Shown: in pieces, positions 56,505-64,000 of the stretch
Position numbering within the stretch: the first letter of the stretch is position 1
How the letters are laid out: each line of letters starts with the position of its first letter
Assembly: GCF_041260155.1 (NCBI RefSeq)
Contig: NC_091933.1
Span: 1,302,001-1,366,000 of the forward strand
Length of the DNA stretch: 64,000 bases
DNA from: Ptychodera flava
Taxonomy: Eukaryota; Hemichordata; Enteropneusta; Ptychoderidae
Direction: 5' to 3'
Translations under genes and position numbers: made by a program
Notes under the pieces: model-generated
What the model was told of the DNA's origin: nothing
The model's database searches: none
Seen by the model: the letters and a program-made list of their open reading frames with translations, nothing else

Positions 56505-57620
56505 GTGTCAATGTCAACATGCGTGACAGAAGACTGGAGTTAAGGCAATTACAATGTGCAATCAATATCACAAAAACAGAATTACAACGAAAACGGAGTC
56601 AGTGTGGACTCTTCCTAAGTGCCGCGCCACAAAATAAACGCAGCAACTGACGTTTTTACAGACAAAACACACAATGTAGCAAATGTCATGAAATCTTTTT
56701 CTATTGAAAAGCGTGCTGGCGTTACAAGGACTTACATTTTTGAACGTGTTGATTTCGTTATGGATGTGTAAGAAAAATATATCCATGTCTTGAACAAAAA
56801 AATTGGAAAAATCTAAATTTCAATATTATCGATGATTTTATGGAACTCACAAACTGAAGCAAGGGTTTTCCGTCTTTAGGAAAAACTGCTGACGCTAAAA
56901 GTGGATAGCGTCAATGGAAAAACACACTACAGAACAGACCCTAGTACGGATAGTCGCTGGTGGGGGGTAGAGGTGTTAGTCAAACAGTCGAAGGTGTGCT
57001 CGCTGTCGTCGGAACTTCATCTGGACGTTTATGATAGACGTACAGTGATAAAGGTGGCATCGGATAAGGTGTATAATATATACTGGCATTTTGATGGCAG
57101 CAATCTATATTGAGATGCTTGATGCGGTGTTTGTTCGCTTGATGTTGTCCCAGTTTTACTGAAGCTACCACCTCGATTGAGCAAAGAAGTTTGTGTAGAT
57201 GCAGATGCAAGAAACGTGATACCGCACCGTTCCAGCTCTTTCTGTACATAACTTTGGTTTTATTCTCAACTAGTCATAAGGAACTTTTTGTAACAAAAAG
57301 AATACATATTGAATCTTTTGCTCGATTTGTAGGATTGATTGAATATAGGCGGTGTGCCTTTGATGACGTTTAATTTGCGCATGAAGACTGTCTGAAAAAA
57401 CGTCTGTGGCTGCATTTATTTTGTTGCGCCGCACAACAGAGAGTCCACGCTGACTCCGTTTTCGCTGTACTTACTGAAATTGAGTTGTACCTGAGAAGTT
57501 TGATTTTTTTCTGTAAATATATCTTATCAAGTGACATACAATATATATGTCATTGGCATTACCAATGCTTTCTTTGGCAATAAAAGTCAGTTCAAGAGAA
57601 AATGTTAAACTTTAACATAC
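56505..57620 (+). repeat. Dispersed repeat, copy split by a TIR element
   Basis: The outer parts (56505-56580 and 57470-57620) match the uninterrupted copy at 23020-23260. The middle is the separate element at 56584-57468. Confidence 0.55.
56584..57468. mobile_element. TIR DNA transposon, ~885 bp, ~80 bp inverted repeats
   Basis: The left end, ACAACGAAAACGGAGTCAG then TGTGGACTC then CAAAATAAACGCAGC then GACGTTTTTACAGAC, is complemented at the right end with about 80% identity by eye. An internal plus frame at 56901-57113 (WWGVEVLVKQSKVCSLSSEL) is not recognised. No DDE transposase seen. Confidence 0.78.
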
Positions 57621-59640
57621 ATATGCATAGTAAACTGATATTTCAGTAACAAACATTGACAATGCATTTTCTGATGCTCAGCAGTAATGGATTTGTAAAA
57701 AAACTTGTAAACAAACTAAGGTTTCTGCTAGTATATATCCAGTAACCCATCCTATGAAGAAGATTCATTGTCAAAATTAATAAAAGCTAGGCCATAATTA
57801 CCTGCCATAGGGGCAGTTCCAGGGACCACTGAAGACTTAATTTGCCATCGTATAGGGTACATGACAAAACATTATTTTTTTACAGCCTTCCTTGAAGCAA
57901 TTTTTCCTCTACCCACTGGGCACACAATTTGTTTTCCTATAAATGGCAAGCAACATTTTTTCCCAAAAATCATACAGCCCCTCCCCCGCCAATCAAATGG
58001 GCCACTTCTAAGAAATAACCTTTCTAGTTTGTTAGCTTGTGCCCCTTACTGTCCAACATACAAAGCTGTGTCAGAGTGGCTTAACTCTGCACTTAGACAC
58101 ATGGCAAATGTGCCTACGTGGTTCTTTCTGAGCACTGGCATAATTTGCAATGGTTTCACAGCTGATCAGAACTGGATGGAAATGTCTTCATCTGTAGCAA
58201 TCAGGATGTGATAATTGGTTGGGTCACTGGGTTTGACAGATCATAGCTCTACATATGGTTAATGGTCAAAAGGGATCAGATCTGTTAGAAACAGTACACA
58301 GTACATTGTTGTATCTCTTTGATAGCACACCTATATGTATTAAAGTTCATTATACTATCCAGAATTTGAATTCTTTTCATGACATATGTATGATTAATGC
58401 AGAAATGAATACCAATATCTTATCATATTAAAAGATTTGACAATACAGAATTTATAGTGAAAATTCTTCTTACAGAGTTCAAGAAAATAAAATTGTGGAT
58501 GGTTTTAAAAAATAAGGTGATGTTTATGTTAAAGTTCAAATGTCAACTGCAAACAGACTACGAATACCTTCAGAACACACATCAGGAAGGAAGCTTGGTT
58601 TTCTTACAGAATGAATACTGCGGTTGTAATCTTACAAAATACATATGAGATGTGCCTGTCCGTCATTTTCTTATGACTGACAGAAGGAAATTCTTTAAAT
58701 TTCAAATTTTACCAACGGATTGGAAAGATAAAATGTCTGATTTGTACAAGTAGGACCCATAACCCGGGATGCGACCATACAGAATTAGCAAATCTTAGAG
58801 TCTCTGTATGTTAGACAGACATTGATACATAGAGAAACTGTCATCAATTACCCGGTACTATATGTCTACAGTAGATATTGGAGAACTCATTTATAGACTG
58901 GATTTTTTCGCCTTACAGAAATTCCCATCACTGAATTTGTCTCCTATTTGCATTGTATACCAACACAGAGCAGATGCCATCTACCTGCACATCTTTCAAC
59001 AGGTATTCATGAAATATCACCCTCAATATGTAAAATACATCACATATCCATGATCATACTATATACCCGTAGGGTCAGGTCTTCTGAAGGTAGCTTGATT
59101 ACATAGTGTCACCTTTGAGTCATTTTTATTTGTGTAGTGTTCTAGTTATGTCCTCATACCTCAGACCACTGACTGCTTCATAGATATAGTGTTCTGCTGC
59201 TTCAATATAAAAATACCGCAATTATACGGTGTCGCTCACATTTTATCAGAATTGGTACATACCAGTATGGGTACCAAAGATCAACCAGAAAAACAAGAAT
59301 GACAAAAGCAAGTAAGGTCTGCAACTTAGGTACTGGAGGTAAACTTTAGAAACATGCATACCAACTTCTATAGCAATGGGACAAGCAGATCCTACATACA
59401 TAAGCAAATGTCAACCAAAAATTAGCTAGAGAAGCTTGACAAAAAGAAAAGGTTGGAGAGGCGGGAAAAAGAGTGGGAAAAAATATAAAAGGGATCTTTT
59501 AAAAAGGAATGCTACCTCATCAATCTTCTATCACCTACCCCCTCCTGAATATCAAATGAAGTATTAAATCATAAAGCTAAAAGCTGTAAAAACACACCAA
59601 AAACAAACAGACCAGGACAGTGGGTTTCAATTGACAGTAA
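57621..59640. other. Intergenic stretch between repeats and the ARFGEF 3' UTR
   Basis: No conserved coding segment. A 116-codon plus frame at 57861-58211 matches no family I know and lacks supporting exons. Confidence 0.5.
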
Positions 59641-59648
59641 GATATACC

Positions 59649-59654
59649 TTTATT
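59649..59654 (-). terminator. Candidate poly(A) signal of the ARFGEF gene
   Basis: AATAAA occurs on the minus strand about 1.24 kb downstream of the ARFGEF stop codon. No better signal was noticed nearer the stop. Usage is inferred only. Confidence 0.25.
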
Positions 59655-60891
59655 ACATTATCCCTCATAACAAACAAATGTATTGTTTACGCCATAGAAA
59701 TATGTAAATAGCGAATGTAAGAAACTACAACATGTTTTTTGAACGAAAGTTGTCTGAGATGGGTTTTTTCAGCAAAAAATACTTGAGATGTTCAATAGAG
59801 TGGATTCTATAACAAATGGTTGTGAGATGACTCATTAAAATTTCAAGACAACAGATTATGTTTTTCTTGATTTACTTGTACCATTAGCTAACACCCAAAT
59901 TATGGCTACCCTCCCTCCCAAATATCACCCACAAGTTTGCTCTTGAAGCATACATCAGTTAAATAAATAATATTTTCCCACTTAGATGTTCATTGTATAC
60001 CTTTCAACTTTGACCCCTAACATACACTTTGCTGTAGTTTACGATAAAGGTGGAATATATTAAAAGACATCTATCATTTACAGTGTCAGCTAAGATATTG
60101 AAAAGACAATGTCAATATACAGAATGATACTGTTGTGATAAATATTGAATCAACAATATCAGAAATTACATAATGGAATTTCACCATTCCCTAGTTTGAA
60201 TATTCATTATGTACCTTTTTAACAGCAGTAGCATTTGATATTTGAAAGAACTCCATCCACTGAAATTCTTGTCTAATGATGACTTTCCCTTTCAAAAGAG
60301 TAAATGTACTGCAACTATGGTTGAAAATCAAAACAGTTCAGACTTAACTTCTATCCCACCTAAATAACTAAAACATTATATTATAAACATTGTCAGTGAC
60401 CAAATAGTAGAATGTACTTGTGTAGATCCAATTTAAAGATCTATCCCACACCAACAATGTCACATTTTCCTCTATTCATTGCACAATGGTTTGACAATAA
60501 GGGTTTTCTTGGTGACTGCATGGTTATAATGAGCCATGCTTTTAAAGTAACACAATGTATCTCTTCTTACAACAATATTGCTTCCTGAAATAAGATACAC
60601 ATCGGTAATGTGGGAATCACTTAATGGTCACTTGAATATCTACTGATTTATACAATGGACAGTAATGAAATCATTATTACATCATTTATATTTTTAGTTA
60701 CCATCGATTGTAAATGTACCATGAAAACCAAACCAAATGATTTCCTCACTTGAAATTTAGGTCTACAAATGGAAGAAAAACTTTCTTTCATTTACAAAAT
60801 GTATATCTATACAGATTTGCCTCTAACTGAAATAATAGACTTGTGTTTGATAATCTCCAAAATGTCATGATATTTGCAAATATTGCAAATA

Positions 60892-61052
60892 TTATAAAGA
60901 GTTTTGTATAGCAGTGGGTGGTACAGACAGAAGACAGTGGTAGTGATGCAGAACTTCTTTCAGATTCTTGCAAACCTGTGAAGATGTACATGTCGTACAA
61001 TCTACAAGGTTTGGATACAGAGCTATCACTTGCTTCCAGGTGTCATGGTCAA
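60892..61052 (-). CDS. ARFGEF2: ARFGEF orthologue, last coding exon with stop
   Basis: The acceptor TTTGATTTCAG precedes 61052. The exon encodes 52 residues plus stop, including TWKQVIALYPNLVDC and SSQVCKNLKEVL, and ends QNSL. The family normally ends a few residues after a VQNG-like motif. Confidence 0.93.
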
Positions 61053-63956
61053 CTGAAATCAAACAACATGGCAACATATTGTGAGCAAGAATACTCTTTG
61101 TGGAATGACTTAATTGAGTGTAAAAAGAAATCAAAATTGATGAATTGGAAACATACAGGAAATAAGGTCATCATCATCCTGGCACAAGTAGATGTTTATA
61201 TTAGATTGCTATCTCAAAGAGGGTTGTGAATATGATACACTTTAGGTTATTAGACATCATGCCATATCTGATTTTAGCAAAATTTCACTTTATCATTTCA
61301 CAGAACTGTCATGGGGCTCTGATACTGTAAATGTTGGGGACATTTTGTTCCTACAAAACAGAATGGAGAGACTTGGTATATTACTACCTACCATTGCCGG
61401 GTTTTGCTTTCTTCAATGATGCTAGCAATGTTCCTACTGCTTTCAATACAAATGACATTTCTGACATACGAGGCCTGTGCAAAACAAGTAGAGAAACAGT
61501 TCATTTTCAAAGCTCGAATGCTCAATAATATAGGTATGTCTACTTGATTTTATACAAATGGATGTTTGAAATTTGATAAATTCTGTTACTTTCAGATCAG
61601 AACAAAATCATATTGTAGCCTGAAAGTTATCATAAAATGATGTTCTACAAAGTATATAAATTGTCTGGTCTAATGCGCTGAAAACTCCAGGATGAAATTC
61701 ATTGATATTCAGGGTGTATAGAAAATGAAAATGTTGCATATTTTGTAAACTTGAAATCACTTAGTCATTTTCTGTCAAGAGTTAATTTGCACATTTTTCT
61801 GTGTTCACACTACATTATTTTGTGTGGTTCTCTGCAAAACTACTTGAAACCTTCACAAAATTACTATCTCCTCTCACAAACAAACACAACTTTTGAAAGT
61901 TCACTGAAAATTGCATTGTCAAAATTAATGATATTATACTGCACAGCTCTGAACACACTGAAGAGTTGCCCAACTTATGAGACATCATCTGTTGATACAC
62001 ACCAACTTGAATTATAGGTAATCCAAAGTGCACTAAGATGGAGAGGATGTCAAGTTGAACTTTTAGGTAGATTTAAGATAGTAAATCTACTAGAATATTC
62101 TTGGGTGGTCCATTTATAAGAAAGAGTGATGTTTTTATGGTAAAATTGGTAAATGCTGTTTATAGTAATACTGTATCTACTCCACTGATACACTCTTATC
62201 AATCATAACAATGTCTGTTACATTTCATTTCTCACAACAAGGATCTTTTGTTATATGATACCTATGAACAATATTTCATCTGATTTTTATGAAAATCCTC
62301 CTCTTCATTGTGATAGATATATTTTTGTCAATCAAGAACACAGTGAATGGAATTTGCATATTTCTGCTGAAATCTGACATTGTTTATACTGCTATTATTT
62401 GGATAGAATTGCTGTTGATAATATCAAAGCTGTTGGATGACAGCACATTTATTTCAATATCTTAGAGATATTTATTATTAATCTTTCCATGAATGTGACA
62501 TTAAAATACCGAACAAACAAAACATTTTTGTATTCTGTCACGACATATTCTGTCAAGGTAAAACAAGACTTTACCCACTGACATTGATAATGTTAATGAT
62601 TTAGAAGAAATGAATTTCAGATGTCATTATTGTAAAAAATCTCAAGTACACAATGATAAATGATAGTATGTATATCTATTAGTACTGGCTTAGTACAAGT
62701 ATAGGATCTCAACATATCATAATGACAGGTGATATAATAATATGTTAGATAATGAGGTTTTATCATATACCCATGCCCATATTGCTACATTCTAGTGACG
62801 TTCAACGTAAAATATCAGCCGTGATATTTCACGGTAAACGTCGAGATATGCACGATGAACGTCATCAGTTTTAGAGTTTTCCCGAACTACATTAGCAGTT
62901 TGTTGGTAAACAACGTAAACAACAAAATGGCTGCCGCTCGCCGCCTTACGAAGCGATGTCGCCGAGGTAAAAACTTGAAGGGCTTCGAGGAACACGGGTA
63001 TTTCTGGTTGCAAACTACGGGAATATCACATTGAGTCTTGAAATGTTTTCCCATGGTATTTTTTTGGTCAAGTTCTCGCAAACATTCTGCCGTTCGCAAG
63101 GCACCGGCACTGTGCAGGTCTCCACCGAACGGGTAATGAGCGCGTGGCGTGACAGCGATGTCGCGCGCGCGACGACTGTTGACATGGCAACTCTAAAGGT
63201 AAACTAACAAAATGGCGTCCCCTCTCCGCGCGAGCTCCGACGATCGAAATCAGGATAGATTTAAAGCTGAGCAGTTTTTGATCGGTACAGTTGTAAATAC
63301 CATATTGCACCTTAAAAAGTTCTTCTGTATGACGATTTTTGTATCCCGGTGTCTTAATTTCTTCTTGGGTTTCATTGAGATACGACTTGCAGCGATGTCG
63401 CGCGTGATGTTGACATCTTCGTCGTATACTTTATGAATGAAGCCTGTTCACATAAACATTCTGATATTTATGCGCAAGGCGTAATAAAGTAAAGCCTCAA
63501 AATTAAAGGCTTTTCGTTCTATTAGTAAAAATTCCCTAAAATTATGGGCATGGGTATATGATAAATCGGTTATTACCCAATATCGCCTGTTCCTTGTGTC
63601 GTATCAGCATTCGTGTCATTTGTGCTGCGTCAGACACTCAACTTCGTCTCGTGTCTTACGCAGCACAAATGACACTCATGCTGATACGACACAGGAACAG
63701 GCGATATTGGGTAATAACCTCTAAATATATTAGATATTATATAGTAACCTTGGAAGGGGACATTTGCCACTGAGTTTTTCATCTTCAACGTACTGTTTGA
63801 GAACCTCTTGACACCTTGTTAAGAGAGCTGACAGTGCCATCTTGGTTATACAACCTTCATTGGTAATAACACTCTCTGTGATGAATGAAAACTGTAGCAA
63901 AGTCTCAAAGCAGGCTTTGGCAAACTCTTCCCTTAACTGACGTCCTGTATCCGTAT
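60892..63956 (-). CDS. ARFGEF2: ARFGEF1/ARFGEF2 (BIG1/BIG2) orthologue, C-terminal three exons
   Basis: This is the 3' end of a gene for a large Sec7-domain guanine exchange factor, which in the known family activates class I Arf GTPases at the trans-Golgi network and endosomes. Coding exons are 63956-63749, 61474-61392 and 61052-60892. They splice in frame into 149 residues plus a stop. Recognisable family blocks are FETLLQFSF, TKMALSALL, EDEKLSGKCPLPR, FVLKAVGTLLASLKKAKP and DTWKQVIALYPNLV followed by a Cys-rich CTTCTSSQVC. All belong to the extreme C-terminal region after the HDS repeats. The Sec7 domain and the rest of the ~1,700-1,800 aa protein lie beyond the right edge. BIG1 and BIG2 are vertebrate paralogues of one invertebrate gene, so the symbol only names the class. 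The first donor (AAG/GTTACT) is weak. A possible poly(A) signal, AATAAA on the minus strand, is at 59654-59649, about 1.2 kb after the stop. Confidence 0.93.
61392..61474 (-). CDS. ARFGEF2: ARFGEF orthologue, second-last coding exon
   Basis: This 83 bp exon has acceptor TTGCACAG and donor GTAGGT. It encodes PRMSEMSFVLKAVGTLLASL then KKAKPGN, matching the family's VTEIIFVLKAVSTL block. Its phases fit both neighbours exactly. Confidence 0.92.
61475..62757. other. ARFGEF penultimate-side intron, featureless part
   Basis: AT-rich intron. No repeat or gene recognised. Confidence 0.5.
62759..63565. mobile_element. TIR element, 807 bp, with CpG-rich promoter-like core
   Basis: The 23 bp exact inverted ends are TTTATCATATACCCATGCCC/ATA and their complement. 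Inside, plus-strand AAAATGGCTGCCGCTCGCC (62934) and AAAATGGCGTCCCCTCTCC (63210) look like YY1-type start sites. They begin short frames (MAAARRLTKRCRRGKN and MASPLRASSDDRNQDRFKAE). The sequence GCGATGTCGCGCG recurs at 63156 and 63393. A second inverted pair lies at 62796-62845. Class and protein unknown. Lies in an ARFGEF intron. Confidence 0.7.
63568..63719. repeat. Foldback element, ~63 bp arms, beside an ARFGEF donor site
   Basis: The left arm GGTTATTACCCAATATCGCC, TGTTCC, TGTGTCGTATCAGCATTCGT, GTCATTTGTGCTGCGT has a near-perfect complement on the right, around a ~26 bp loop. It ends 28 bp from the donor of the 63749-63956 exon. Confidence 0.88.
63749..63956 (-). CDS. ARFGEF2: ARFGEF orthologue, third-last coding exon
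   Basis: The acceptor TTTCCTTTCAG ends just right of 63956 and the donor is GTTACT at 63748. The exon encodes TDTGRQLREEFAKACFETLL followed by QFSF and ends in the PLPR motif. It starts with two bases of a split codon and ends AG/. Confidence 0.93.
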
Positions 63957-64000
63957 CTGAAAGGAAAATATAAAGTAGTTTTGGAAATACAGACGTGGGA

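Noticed and set aside
57861..58211. 116-codon plus-strand ORF as a gene
   Set aside because: No recognisable domain, no supporting neighbours or splice structure. Length is unremarkable for this base composition.

Overview
This is eukaryotic genomic DNA, AT-rich, with intron-containing genes, canonical GT-AG splice sites and many mobile elements. Three conserved metazoan genes lie on the minus strand in one orientation. Their exon structure and sequence point to an invertebrate animal. The mix of novel-PKC architecture, BAP31 sequence, hammerhead-carrying Penelope-like elements and abundant short palindromic elements suggests a marine, possibly deuterostome, invertebrate such as a hemichordate, echinoderm or lancelet. 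The phylum cannot be fixed from sequence reading alone.

Layout from right to left, in the direction of transcription. (1) 63956-60892: the last three coding exons of an ARFGEF1/2 (BIG1/BIG2) orthologue, the Sec7-family exchange factor of the trans-Golgi network. (2) 49524-28252: a complete 16-coding-exon novel protein kinase C of the delta/theta class, reconstructed as 687 aa with C2, pseudosubstrate, C1a, C1b, hinge, kinase domain and C-terminal tail. Candidate non-coding first exons lie at 53.7-54.6 kb. (3) 19562-8206: a complete 7-coding-exon BCAP31/BCAP29 orthologue (251 aa) ending in a KKDL ER-retrieval signal. A candidate non-coding first exon lies near 22.0 kb. Every exon junction in the three reconstructions keeps the reading frame.

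The rest is introns and intergenic DNA full of repeats. It holds decayed LINE reverse transcriptase fragments, a ~750 bp inverted pair of Penelope-like 3' ends with a hammerhead ribozyme in each arm, TIR transposons (Tc1-like, piggyBac-like MITE, and a 1.1 kb element with a 9 bp target duplication carrying a truncated RecQ-like helicase), many 100-180 bp foldback elements, minisatellites with units of 25 to 92 bp, and long (TA)n tracts. Two 27-33 bp hairpins that share the same arms and are each bracketed by an exact 6 bp direct repeat may be very small mobile elements.

The three genes act in membrane trafficking and signalling (Golgi Arf activation, diacylglycerol-dependent kinase, ER membrane chaperone). 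Nothing in the sequence shows that they are co-regulated. Their shared strand may be chance. No tRNA, rRNA or CRISPR array was seen.
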